From contig CAWIZJ010000011.1 of assembly GCA_963840535.1 (NCBI GenBank), forward strand, positions 62,001 to 126,000: a DNA stretch of 64,000 nucleotides, in the 5' to 3' direction. The translations under genes and the position numbers were made by a program. Positions 16,418-24,747 of this stretch are shown one piece after another. Positions within the stretch are counted from its first letter, which is position 1, and each line of letters starts with the position of its first letter. This DNA comes from VAZQ01 sp963840535. Its GTDB lineage: Bacteria; Pseudomonadota; Alphaproteobacteria; Rhizobiales; Xanthobacteraceae. Under the pieces are notes generated by a model. The model did no database searches and was not told the DNA's origin. It saw nothing but the letters and a program-made list of their open reading frames with translations.

Positions 16418-17425
16418 TCAAATCAGCTTTCCCATCGCCACCGCGGTGTCGATCATGCGGTTGGAGAAGCCCCATTCGTTGTCGTACCAGGACATCACCC
16501 GCACCAGCGTGCCGTCCAGCACCTTGGTCTGGTCGAAGGCGAACACCGACGAGCGGGCATCGTGGTTGAAGTCGCCGGAGACGTTGGGCGCCTCGGTGTA
16601 GCCGAGAATACCCTTGAGCTGCTGATCGGCCGCGCGCTTCACCGCGCTGTTGATCTCGTCCTTCGAGGTCTTGCGTCGGGCCACGAACTTGAAATCGATG
16701 ACCGAGACATTGGGCGTCGGCACCCGGATCGCAACCCCATCGAGCTTGCCGTCGAGCTCGGGCAGCACGAGCCCTACGGCTCTCGCCGCGCCGGTCGAGG
16801 TCGGGATCATGTTGAGCGCAGCGGCGCGCGCCCGGTAGAGGTCCTTGTGCACCTGGTCGAGCGAGGGCTGGTCGTTGGTATAGGAATGCACCGTCGTCAT
16901 GAAACCCTTGTCGATGCCGACGGCGTCGTTGAGCACCTTGGCGACCGGCGCCAGGCAGTTGGTGGTGCACGATGCGTTGGAGACCACCTTGTGGTCTCTG
17001 GTGAGCTTGTCGTGATTGACGCCGTAGACCACGGTGAGATCGGCGCCATCGGCAGGCGCCGAGACGATCACCCGCTTGGCGCCTGCACTCAGGTGGGCGC
17101 TCGCCTTGTCCTTCGAGGTGAAGATGCCGGTGCATTCGAGCGCGATGTCGACCCCCAGATCCTTCCACGGCAGCGCCGCCGGGTCCTTGATCGCAGTCAC
17201 CTTGATCGCGCCGTTGCCGACGCTGATGGTGTCGCCCGCCACCTTGACCTCGCCGGGAAACCGCCCGTGCACGGAATCGAAGCGCAGCAGATGGGCATTG
17301 GTCTCGACCGGGGCGAGGTCGTTGAGCGCCACCACCTCGATGTCGTTGCGCTCGGCTTCCGCAATGGCGCGCAGCACGTTGCGGCCGATGCGACCGAACC
17401 CGTTTATGGCGATCCGAACTGACAT
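16418..17425 (-). CDS. gap: Glyceraldehyde-3-phosphate dehydrogenase, type I
   Basis: 335 residues. The Rossmann start is INGFGRIGRNVLR; the catalytic cysteine is C153 in SNASCTTNCLAP; the C-terminal domain has SWYDNEWGFSNRMID. It oxidises glyceraldehyde 3-phosphate with phosphate and NAD(P). Asn36 and Asp37 (ALNDLAPVET) fit a chloroplast/Calvin-like or dual-cofactor enzyme as often seen in alphaproteobacteria, so cofactor preference is open. It is flanked by tkt and pgk in one transcriptional direction. Confidence 0.97.
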   Translation of the reverse strand: MSVRIAINGFGRIGRNVLRAIAEAERNDIEVVALNDLAPVETNAHLLRFDSVHGRFPGEVKVAGDTISVGNGAIKVTAIKDPAALPWKDLGVDIALECTGIFTSKDKASAHLSAGAKRVIVSAPADGADLTVVYGVNHDKLTRDHKVVSNASCTTNCLAPVAKVLNDAVGIDKGFMTTVHSYTNDQPSLDQVHKDLYRARAAALNMIPTSTGAARAVGLVLPELDGKLDGVAIRVPTPNVSVIDFKFVARRKTSKDEINSAVKRAADQQLKGILGYTEAPNVSGDFNHDARSSVFAFDQTKVLDGTLVRVMSWYDNEWGFSNRMIDTAVAMGKLI

Positions 17426-17479
17426 TCCCGGCTCCTCTCGACTTTCGTCAGGCGTAGGGTCGAGCCCGGCCGTGACGAC

Positions 17480-19471
17480 CTATCCCAGCTTGCCCAGCGC
17501 CGCCTGTGCCACTGCCCCTGCCGTAATGCCGAAGTGCTCGTAGAGTTCCTTATATGGTGCGCTGGCCCCGAACGTGCTCATGCCGACAAAGGCGCCGTCG
17601 GAGCCGATGATCTCGTCCCAGCCTTGGCGCACCGCCGCCTCGACCGCCACCCTGACCTTGGCGGTACCGATGATGGTCCTGCGCTCGCCGTCCGGCAGCG
17701 CGCGGAACAGCTCGAAACAGGGTACCGAGACGACCCGCGCGGCGATCCCGTGCTCGTCCAGCAGCTTGCGCGCCTCGACCGCGATCGACACTTCCGACCC
17801 GGTGGCGAACAGCGAGACCTCCGCCGCCTTCGGCGCCGGCACGATCTCGTAGGCGCCGGCGGCGCAGCGGTTGGCCGCGTCCAGCGCGAGCCGCAGTTGC
17901 GGGAAGGTTCTGGCGGGTGAGCGCCAGCACGCTCGGACCCTGCGCGTGCTCGAGCGCCAGCTGCCAGCACTCGATCGTCTCGACACTGTCGCAGGGACGG
18001 AAGACCCGCAGGTTCGGGATCGCGCGCAACGCGGCGAGGTGCTCGACCGGCTGGTGGGTGGGGCCGTCCTCGCCGAGCCCGATCGAATCGTGCGTCATCA
18101 CGTGGATGACCCGCGCCCCCATCAGTGCGGCCAGGCGGATGGCCGGCCGGCAATAGTCGGAGAACACCAGGAAGGTGCCGGAATATGGAATGATGCCGCC
18201 GTGCAGCGCCATGCCGTTCATGGCCGCCGCCATGCCGTGCTCGCGCACGCCGTAGTGGATGAAGCGGCCGGCGTAGTCGGACGCCGACAAGACCTTCATG
18301 CCCTTGGGGCGCGTATTGTTCGAGCCGGTGAGATCGGCGGAGCCGCCGATCATCTCCGGAACCGCCGCGGTCAGCGCTTCGAGCGCGCTCTCGGATGCGG
18401 CGCGGGTCGCCGTCGTTTTCGGCGCTGCGGCGAGCTTCTCCTTCACGGCGCGCACCGCAGCGGCGAGCTCGCGCCTCGGCAACTCGCCGCCGATGCGGCG
18501 GTCGAGCTCGGCGCGCCGCGCCGGCGGCAGCGCCTCGAGCCGTTCGCACCAGGCCCGACGGGCGGCCTTGCCGGCGCGAGCGGCGCTGCGCCACAGATCG
18601 CGAGCATCGGCAGGAACGACGAAGGCGGGCTCCGCCCAGCCGAGCCGTTCGCGCGCCCCCGCGACCTCGTCCGGGCCGAGCGGAGAGCCGTGGCTTTTTT
18701 CCGTGCCGGCCTTGCTGGGCGCGCCGAAGCCGATGGTGGTGCGGCATGCGATCAGCGATGGCCGCCCGCCGCCTTGCGCCGCGGCGACCGCCGCGGCAAT
18801 GGCGTCGGGATCGTGGCCGTCGACGCGCATCGCCGCCCAGCCCGCCGCTTCGAAGCGTTTCACTTGGTCGACCGAGTTGGCAGCGCGAGCGGACCGTCGA
18901 TGGAGATGCCGTTGTCGTCGAACAGGACGATCAGCTTGCCGAGCGCGAGGTGGCCGGCGAGCGCGATGGCCTCCTGGCTCACTCCCTCCATGAGGTCGCC
19001 GTCGGAGGCGAGCACGTAGGTATGATGATCCACGATCTCGCGGCCGAAGGTGGCAGCCAGATGCCGCTCTGCGATCGCCATGCCGACCGCGTTGGCGAGT
19101 CCCTGGCCGAGCGGGCCGGTCGTGGTTTCCACGCCCGGCGTGAGGAAGTTCTCGGGATGGCCCGGTGTGATCGAGCCGAGCTGGCGGAAGCGCTTGATCT
19201 CGTCGATGGTCATCGCCTCGTAGCCGAGCAGGTGCAGCAGCGCATAGATCAGCATCGAGCCGTGCCCGGCCGACAGCACGAAGCGGTCGCGATCGGGCCA
19301 GGCCGGATGCGCCGGATCGAACTTCAGGAAGCGCGCGAACAGCACGGTTGCGATGTCGGCGGCGCCCATCGGCAGGCCCGGATGGCCGGATTTCGCCTGC
19401 TCGACCGCGTCCATCGCGAGCGCGCGGATGGCGTTGGCCATGCGGTCGTGCTGCGCGCGCGTGGCGCGCAT
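17480..19471 (-). CDS. tkt: Transketolase (two frameshifts)
   Basis: Thiamine-diphosphate enzyme of about 660 residues in three frame segments. The first (19471 to about 18880) has HPGLPMGAAD and the ThDP motif ASDGDLMEGVSQE. A missing base at about 18880 moves the frame: after GISIDGPLAL the sequence resumes with NSVDQVKRFEAAGW. The second segment carries IGFGAPSKAGTEKSHGSPLG, VREHGMAAAMNG and THDSIGLGEDGPTHQPVEH. At about 17901 an extra base in CCC (minus strand) moves it again, from LALTRQNLP to QLRLALDAANRC, and the third segment ends AQAALGKLG. Both shifts are one base and the protein is otherwise complete, so a consensus error is favoured. The enzyme moves two-carbon ketol units in the pentose phosphate and Calvin cycles. 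Confidence 0.88.
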
Positions 19472-19784
19472 CCGCTCGGCGCCGAGCGGTGGCGGACGGC
19501 GAGGCGACCGCCGCTGCGGCGGCGAGGGAGGACTTCGGACTGGTCATGGCTGGGCCAGGCGGGTTGCTCGGGCGAGCCTCTAGCACGGGGGCAGGACGAG
19601 TCAAAGAATGGCGGCCGCCCGCTCCGCGCCGCCGGTGCCGCCATGCACAAGGAATGCTGCGAAATTTCCGGCGAGCGTTGACGGGAAACCTGCGATGAAC
19701 GTAAACTTCCGTCCCTAACCGGCTGCCGACGCAAACAATTCTCGTCGCCTTACGGCTGACGAATCCGGGGGTTATTTGCCGGCA
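19472..19784. other. Divergent intergenic region, tkt / DUF4164
   Basis: This 313-base region separates the minus-strand tkt cluster from the plus-strand DUF4164-zapA genes and must hold both promoters. A minus-strand ATG at 19549 reads SPKSSLAAAAAV in a different frame from tkt and may be the true tkt N-terminus with another indel. No repeat, RNA or clear operator was seen. Confidence 0.4.
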
Positions 19785-20066
19785 ATGACCGAGCCGAGCG
19801 CCATCGAAGCCGCCAGCAAGCGCCTTGCGCTAGCACTCGACGCGCTGGCGGCGGCGGTCGAGCGCCGGCAGGAGGCCGATCGCGGCCAGGATCGGCTCGC
19901 TACTCAGGTGCAGGCGCTCGGCACCGACCGGTCGCGGCTCGCCGCCGAGCTCGATGCCGTCGCGGCGCGCGCCCGGGCGCTGGAGACCACCAACCGCGAG
20001 GTTGCCACGCGGCTCGATGCCGCCATCGACACGATCCGTTCCGTGCTCGCGGCCGACGAGCGCTGA
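19785..20066 (+). CDS. DUF4164 family coiled-coil protein
   Basis: 93 residues with heptad-like alternation through most of its length (AASKRLALALDALAAAVERR, then LATQVQALGTDRSRLAAELD), so a parallel coiled coil is expected. It matches the DUF4164 proteins that lie directly upstream of zapA in Hyphomicrobiales. Function is unknown, but the constant position suggests a link with division-ring assembly. A TTG three codons earlier (19776) is an alternative start. The zapA reading frame begins within a few bases of its stop. Confidence 0.8.
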   Translation: MTEPSAIEAASKRLALALDALAAAVERRQEADRGQDRLATQVQALGTDRSRLAAELDAVAARARALETTNREVATRLDAAIDTIRSVLAADER

Positions 20067-20094
20067 AATGCCGTCAACGTCGCCCGGGAATGCC

Positions 20095-20481
20095 ATGCCG
20101 CAGGTCAGTGTCACCATCAACGGCCGCCAGTTTCGCATGGCGTGCGAGGAGGGCGAGGAAGCTCATCTGATGCGGCTGGCGGAGGATCTCGACACCCGCA
20201 TCTCGCGGTTGCGGACCCGCTTCGGGGAGATCGGCGACACGCGCCTCACGGTCATGGCCGCACTCACCGTTGCCGACGAGTTGTCCGAGACGAAGGAGAA
20301 GCTGCAGCGGCTCGAGCCGGAGGCTGCGGTGTTGCGCGACGCCAGCGTCGCCTCGGCGGAGCGCGCCGACACCACGCAAGTGGCGATCGTGGCCGCCCTC
20401 AATGCCGCCGCCGAGCGCATCGAGATCCTCACCCGCCGGCTCAAAGAAACCATCCCTGCCGCCGGCGTCCCGCTCGGATGA
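20095..20481 (+). CDS. zapA: Cell division protein ZapA
   Basis: 128 residues from MPQVSVTINGRQFRMACEEG, the typical ZapA opening, followed by EEAHLMRLAEDLDTRISRLR and a C-terminal coiled coil. ZapA binds FtsZ and bundles protofilaments at midcell. An upstream in-frame ATG at 20068 would add nine residues with no family match, so the inner ATG is chosen. It is followed by the 6S RNA gene and the folate cyclo-ligase, an order conserved widely in proteobacteria. Confidence 0.88.
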   Translation: MPQVSVTINGRQFRMACEEGEEAHLMRLAEDLDTRISRLRTRFGEIGDTRLTVMAALTVADELSETKEKLQRLEPEAAVLRDASVASAERADTTQVAIVAALNAAAERIEILTRRLKETIPAAGVPLG

Positions 20482-20545
20482 GGAGGTCGATGGAGGTCGA
20501 TCGTGTGGCTGGCACTGCGGCGGCATTCCCATTACATTGGCGGTC

Positions 20546-20705
20546 GCGGGGCTGCGCGGTGCGTCAGAAGCCATATCCCCGGGGCCTTATCGATCCGCAA
20601 GGGAGCTGTCCCTGACCGGGCTCGTGGGCTCGGACACATGGCGCCCACCTACTTTCGTAGGGAACCCGGGATCGATGCTTCGACGGCCATCGCGGCTCCG
20701 CACTC
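20546..20705 (+). ncRNA. ssrS: 6S RNA
   Basis: The segment between zapA and the 5-formyl-THF cyclo-ligase gene, the standard place for 6S RNA, folds as expected. A closing stem pairs GCGGGGCTGCGC (from 20546) with GCGGCTCCGC (ending about 20702). A large central bubble follows, with a distal arm containing AAGGGAGCTGTCCC and CACCTACTTTCGTAGG. 6S RNA mimics an open promoter and binds housekeeping RNA polymerase in stationary phase. Ends are estimated from the closing stem to within a few bases. Confidence 0.85.
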
Positions 20706-20752
20706 TTGCTTTCATCACCACTGTCATTCGATCCTCCGGCCGCCGTTGAAAG

Positions 20753-21430
20753 GTGGATGCCCCGCCCGTGCCGGCACGACGAAAGGGCAATGTCTGCAAT
20801 CCCCACTCCGTTCCGGAGCCGTTGAAGGCGAGATTGCGGCGGGAAGCGCTCGCGCGCCGCGACGCGCTGCCGGCCGGAGAGCGCGCCGCCGCCGCGCAGG
20901 CGATCGCCGCGCGGACGTTTCCCGTCGACGTGCCGGCGGGCGCGGTCGTGTCCGGCTTCGTCCCTCTCAAGAGCGAGATCAATGCGCTCCCGCTGATGCG
21001 CAAGCTGGCGACGGCGGGGGCTCGCCTGGCGCTGCCGGTGGTGGTCGGCCGCGGCCAGCCGCTGATCATGCGCGCCTGGGCCATCGGCGAGCCGCTGCGA
21101 GCGGGCGTCTGGGGCATCGGCGAGCCCGGCGCGGACGCGCTCGAGGTTTTCCCCGACATCCTGATCGTGCCGCTCCTGGCGTTCGATCGCCGCGGCCACC
21201 GCATCGGCTACGGCGCCGGCTACTACGACATGACGATCGCAGCGCTGCGTGCCCGCAAGACCGTCGTTGCAGCCGGGATCGCCTTTGCCGCCCAGGAGAT
21301 CGCCAACGTGCCCGACACCCCGCGCGACGCCCGCCTCGATCTCGTCCTCACCGAGCGCGAGGTCATCTCCTGCAATCCGATGTCGAGTAGCAAACAAGGC
21401 GTGGATGGCCGGCACGAGGGCCGGCCATGA
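20753..21430 (+). CDS. fau: 5-formyltetrahydrofolate cyclo-ligase
   Basis: About 225 residues from a GTG at 20753. Family motifs are LRREALARRDAL, GFVPLKSEINALPLM, PLLAFDRRGHRIGYGAGYYD (the ATP/folate-binding signature) and AAQEIANVP. It converts 5-formyl-THF to 5,10-methenyl-THF using ATP. Expected C-terminal family sequence ends around LVLTEREV; the last 20 or so residues read into a palindromic intergenic repeat, so the repeat has probably replaced the original C-terminus. The start is uncertain, since a TTG at 20822 (LKARLRREAL) also fits. Confidence 0.88.
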   Translation: MDAPPVPARRKGNVCNPHSVPEPLKARLRREALARRDALPAGERAAAAQAIAARTFPVDVPAGAVVSGFVPLKSEINALPLMRKLATAGARLALPVVVGRGQPLIMRAWAIGEPLRAGVWGIGEPGADALEVFPDILIVPLLAFDRRGHRIGYGAGYYDMTIAALRARKTVVAAGIAFAAQEIANVPDTPRDARLDLVLTEREVISCNPMSSSKQGVDGRHEGRP

Positions 21431-21432
21431 CG
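21399..21432 (+). repeat. REP-like palindromic element, copy 1
   Basis: A near-palindrome, with GGATGGCCGGC and GCCGGCCATGAC as arms around a CACGAGG loop, matching the abundant Bradyrhizobium-type intergenic element (core ATGGCCGGG-CCCGGCCAT, flank ACGTC). It overlaps the end of the cyclo-ligase gene. Confidence 0.7.
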
Positions 21433-21505
21433 ACCGATCGATTCGATTCGAGCGGAATTCGCCTTATTCCCCGGATCTGATCCAGAGATTGTGCCGTGCA
21501 ACACC

Positions 21506-21543
21506 CGTCATGCGCGGGCTTGTCCCGCGCACCCACGTCTTTG
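21506..21543 (-). repeat. REP-like palindromic element, copy 2 (inverted)
   Basis: CGTCATGCGCGGGC and GCCCGCGC-type arms around TTGTCC, ending CCCACGTCTTT. It is the same element as copy 1, in inverted orientation and 74 bases away, so the two make a BIME-like pair. Local DNA between them (21433-21505) shows no gene. Confidence 0.7.
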
Positions 21544-21607
21544 TTGCCGCATGCACGCCCTGTATGACCGGGAGTTCGAGACACCTCCTGCAAAGGGCCG
21601 CCCGGCG

Positions 21608-21748
21608 TCAAATCCGCAGATCGTCGAGGACCTCGGGGGCGGGCTCGACGCCGGTGATCAGCAGGTGATCCCTCGCCCGGGTGCAGGCGACATATTCCAC
21701 GATCACACGTTCGGCTCTTCTTGGTTCTTTCACTGCTTCGAATCGTGA
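21608..21748 (-). pseudogene. C-terminal remnant of a UvrD/Rep-type helicase
   Basis: About 46 residues on the minus strand end at 21608. They contain VEYVACTRARDHLLITGVEP, which is motif VI of superfamily I helicases (VALTRAR-type), followed by a short acidic end and stop. No other helicase motif is present and no start codon fits. It is what remains of a larger gene, next to the palindromic repeats. Confidence 0.6.
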
Positions 21749-21839
21749 CCCATGGCGCGCAGGCACTTCTTTTTTGCAGTTTATAAGAACGGAATAAACT
21801 CGATAAACTCCCTCAAAACGGGGTTCGGAAAGCCACCGC

Positions 21840-22022
21840 CTAGACCCGAAACACTTTCATAACCTCGTCGCCCAGGTGGTTGATCACCTTTGCGGCGATG
21901 CGTCCCTTAGCCGGCTTGCCGAAGGGGCGCGAGGTGTCGCTGTGGAGCGTCGCCCACGCCTCGGGATCAATCTCCGCCCTGCGGTGCCTCCCAAATCGCG
22001 CACACTGATGATGTGAGTCCAC
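21840..22022 (-). CDS. Small hypothetical ORF, possible C-terminal gene fragment
   Basis: 60 codons from a GTG at 22022, ending GRIAAKVINHLGDEVMKVFRV. The composition looks coding, and the GDEVMKVFRV ending resembles the ends of conserved hypothetical proteins, but I cannot name the family. It begins seven bases after the stop of the next upstream gene on the minus strand. It may be a separate gene or the displaced tail of a longer one. Confidence 0.4.
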   Translation of the reverse strand: MDSHHQCARFGRHRRAEIDPEAWATLHSDTSRPFGKPAKGRIAAKVINHLGDEVMKVFRV

Positions 22023-22029
22023 AACGATG

Positions 22030-22590
22030 TCAGACAACCCGGAGGCCAACATGTCCTTGCCCCAGGATGCCCTCGATGTCTTGCAGGACCCGCGGCGGAA
22101 TATTCCGGCCATCGAACCACGCGACGCCGTGACCCTTATTGTTGGCTCCGTCCAGATATGCATAGGCCAGTCGGTTGCCGTGGCCGATGCTGAGGGAAAA
22201 CAGTCGATTGCGCGACGGAATCCAGTCGATGGAAATTGAACCGTCGGGCTCGAGGGCGAACTCCGGAAGTGGCAAGCCATCCGGCAATGCGCGTACGAAA
22301 TGCTCCGCCCAAAAAACCGCAATGGGGTCGACTGCGGCGGCCTCTTCCGCGTCCCAGCCCTTTTCGGCACAATCTCTTGCCAGCGCCGCCAACTGTGAAA
22401 GCGCCTCGGCCTTTTCACCGAACAAGGCAATAGACCGCTCGATAGATTCGACGACTTCGCGGATGGCCTTGTGGACCGCAAGTGCTTCCGGCGAAATTGC
22501 GCTACCCTCGCCCAGGGCAAGATTGTCCGAAGCGCCTACGACTGGAAAGTTTGCGCCCATTTCGACGTGCACATATGAAGAGAGATACAA
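22030..22590 (-). CDS. Conserved hypothetical protein
   Basis: 186 residues, no signal peptide or membrane segment. The N-terminal half is helical (REVVESIERSIALFGEKAEA). The second half, around PEFALEPDGSISIDWIPSRNRLFSLSIGHGNRLAYAYLDG, is a beta-rich pattern seen in short uncharacterised proteins of rhizobia and cyanobacteria. No function can be assigned. It lies in a lower-GC stretch than its neighbours, with the helicase remnant and palindromic repeats, and is probably part of transferred DNA. Confidence 0.55.
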   Translation of the reverse strand: MYLSSYVHVEMGANFPVVGASDNLALGEGSAISPEALAVHKAIREVVESIERSIALFGEKAEALSQLAALARDCAEKGWDAEEAAAVDPIAVFWAEHFVRALPDGLPLPEFALEPDGSISIDWIPSRNRLFSLSIGHGNRLAYAYLDGANNKGHGVAWFDGRNIPPRVLQDIEGILGQGHVGLRVV

Positions 22591-22955
22591 TTTTCCAAGT
22601 TCCGCAACAATATAATGGTAGCAAATGGCAAGCCCTGATCCATGTAGGGGCGACGATTAACTGCCGTTCGATCTCCGGCAGTAGTCATAGAGACCGGTAT
22701 ATGGGCCAGCCAGCCAATTAGTTGAACGGAAGTCCTGCACGCACTTGGCGCACGTCGCCTCTCGTCCTGGAAGACTAATCGGGCGGATTGCTGAATTGAT
22801 GGCGTCTTTCGTCCTGACAACACACGTTGTCGAATCTTCTGGCCGCATGATCGCAAATCTTGCTTGCGATCCTTAAGGAAGCCCCGCAAAACCTGCTGCC
22901 CTGCATTCGGCACGCGCCGAGCGGGCGAGGCATCTACTGCCGGGACGGATAGCGC
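22591..22955. other. Intergenic, no gene seen
   Basis: 365 bases of comparatively AT-rich sequence between the hypothetical gene and the YmdB-type gene. It contains no convincing coding frame, RNA or repeat. It presumably holds the promoter of the plus-strand gene at 22956. Confidence 0.4.
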
Positions 22956-23777
22956 ATGCGAATTCTTTTTGTCGGCGACATCGTGGGACGCAGCGGGCGC
23001 ACTGCGCTGCTCGCGCGGCTTCCAGGCCTGATCACCGGCTGGCGGCTCGATTTCGTCGCCATCAACGGCGAGAACGCCGCCGGCGGCTTCGGCATCACCG
23101 AGGCGATCTACCAGGAATTCGTCGATGCCGGCGGCGATGTCGTCACCGGCGGCAATCACTCGTGGGACCAGAAGGAGGCGCTGGTCTTCATCGAGCGCGC
23201 GCCGCGGCTGCTGCGGCCGATCAATTTTCCCGCCGGCACGCCCGGCCGCGGTGCCGCGCTCCTGGAGGCGCGCAACGGCGCGCGCGTGCTGGTGGTCAAT
23301 GCCATGGGCCGCATCTTCATGGACCCGCTCGACGATCCCTTCGCCGCGGTCGAGCGCGAGCTCGCGGCCTGTCCGCTCGGGCAGGCTGCGGATGCGGTCA
23401 TCATCGACATCCACTGCGAGGCGACCAGCGAGAAGCAGTCGATGGGTCACTTCTGCGACGGCCGCGCCAGCGTCGTGGTGGGCACCCACACCCATGCTCC
23501 GACTGCCGATCACCAGATCCTGCCGCACGGCACCGCCTTCATCTCCGATGTCGGCATGACCGGCGACTACAACTCCGTGATCGGCATGGACAAGGAGGAG
23601 CCGCTGGCGCGGTTCGTGCGCAAGATCCCGGTCGCGCGCTTCGAGCCCGCACTGGGCGAGGCGACGCTGTGTGCGCTCGCGGTGGAGACCGACGATGCGA
23701 CCGGGCTGGCGCGGCGGGTCGGCGCGGTGAGATTGGGCGGCCGGCTGGAAGAGTCGCGCCCCGCATTCTGGGATTGA
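22956..23777 (+). CDS. YmdB-type calcineurin-like phosphoesterase (TIGR00282 family)
   Basis: 273 residues. The dimetal motifs of this family are all visible: MRILFVGDIVGRSGR at the N-terminus, NGENAAGGFG, GNHSWDQKEAL, DIHCEATSEKQSMG, VVGTHTHAPTAD and the closing FISDVGMTGDYNSVIGMD. Bacillus YmdB hydrolyses 2',3'- and 3',5'-cyclic nucleotides and affects RNA turnover and biofilm choice; the role in alphaproteobacteria is unclear. It precedes yebC in the same direction by about 150 bases, a frequent alphaproteobacterial arrangement. Confidence 0.92.
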   Translation: MRILFVGDIVGRSGRTALLARLPGLITGWRLDFVAINGENAAGGFGITEAIYQEFVDAGGDVVTGGNHSWDQKEALVFIERAPRLLRPINFPAGTPGRGAALLEARNGARVLVVNAMGRIFMDPLDDPFAAVERELAACPLGQAADAVIIDIHCEATSEKQSMGHFCDGRASVVVGTHTHAPTADHQILPHGTAFISDVGMTGDYNSVIGMDKEEPLARFVRKIPVARFEPALGEATLCALAVETDDATGLARRVGAVRLGGRLEESRPAFWD

Positions 23778-23928
23778 TGGTTGTTCCGCTGCCGCGCCGG
23801 CAGCGCCGGGCGCGGTTCTGGATTTTGCCGATGGCGCGTCATATAACGCGCTCGCATCAATTTCAGTATTCTTCGGCTTCGCAGAACGCGCTCGCGCCTG
23901 GCGCGAAGGGACGATCGAGGAGTGCGGC

Positions 23929-24675
23929 ATGGCCGGCCATTCCCAGTTCAAGAACATCATGCACCGCAAGGGGCGGCAGGATGCGGCGAAATCCAGGCTG
24001 TTCGGAAAGCTGGCGCGCGAGATCACCGTCTCCGCCAGGCTCGGGCAGCCGGATCCGGCCATGAACGCGCGGCTGCGTGCGGCGGTGCTGGCGGCGCGCG
24101 CCGAGAACATGCCCAAGGACAATATCGACCGCGCCATCAAGAAGGCGAGCGGCAGCGATGCGGAGAGCTACGACGAGATCCGCTACGAGGGCTACGGCCC
24201 CGGCGGCGTGGCGGTGATCGTCGAGGTGCTCACCGACAACCGCAACCGCACCGCCGGCGAGGTGCGCGCGACCTTCACCAAGGCAGGCGGCAACCTGGCG
24301 GAGACCGGGGCGGTCTCGTTCCTGTTCGACCATGTCGGCGTGGTCGAGTACGACGCGTCCGCGGCGAGCGGCGATGCCATGCTCGAGGCTGCCATCGAGG
24401 CCGGTGCCGAGGACGTGGTCTCGCACGAGGGCGGGCACGAAATCTATTCCACGCAGGATTCCCTGGCGCAGGTGGCGAAGGCGCTGGAGGCGAAATTCGG
24501 CGAGCCGCGCAAGGCGGCCCTGGTGTGGAAGCCGCAAAATACCGTTGCGGTCGACGACGAGCAGGGCGAAAGGGTCTTGCGGCTGCTCGAGACCCTCAAC
24601 GAGAGCGACGACGTGCAGAACGTCTACGCCAATTTCGAGGTCTCCGATTCCCTGATGCAGAAGATGAGCGCGTGA
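23929..24675 (+). CDS. yebC: YebC/PmpR family transcriptional regulator / translation factor
   Basis: 248 residues, full length. It begins MAGHSQFKNIMHRKGRQDAAK and has PKDNIDRAIKKASG and EVRATFTKAGGNLAETGAVSFLF, which are family signatures. YebC proteins bind DNA in some species and relieve ribosome stalling at proline stretches in others. It commonly lies just upstream of ruvCAB, as here, though two other genes and a transporter intervene on the opposite strand. Confidence 0.95.
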   Translation: MAGHSQFKNIMHRKGRQDAAKSRLFGKLAREITVSARLGQPDPAMNARLRAAVLAARAENMPKDNIDRAIKKASGSDAESYDEIRYEGYGPGGVAVIVEVLTDNRNRTAGEVRATFTKAGGNLAETGAVSFLFDHVGVVEYDASAASGDAMLEAAIEAGAEDVVSHEGGHEIYSTQDSLAQVAKALEAKFGEPRKAALVWKPQNTVAVDDEQGERVLRLLETLNESDDVQNVYANFEVSDSLMQKMSA

Positions 24676-24747
24676 AACCGGCGCGAGCTCGCCCGGCGGC
24701 CTTGCAGCGGCCTCTGCGATGGAGCGTCGTCACGCCATCCGTAGCGG

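Noticed and set aside
13886..17422. A 1178-codon open frame on the plus strand across fba, pgk and gap.
   Set aside because: It is antisense to three well-conserved enzymes and shows only His/Arg/Asp-rich sequence typical of GC-rich shadow frames.
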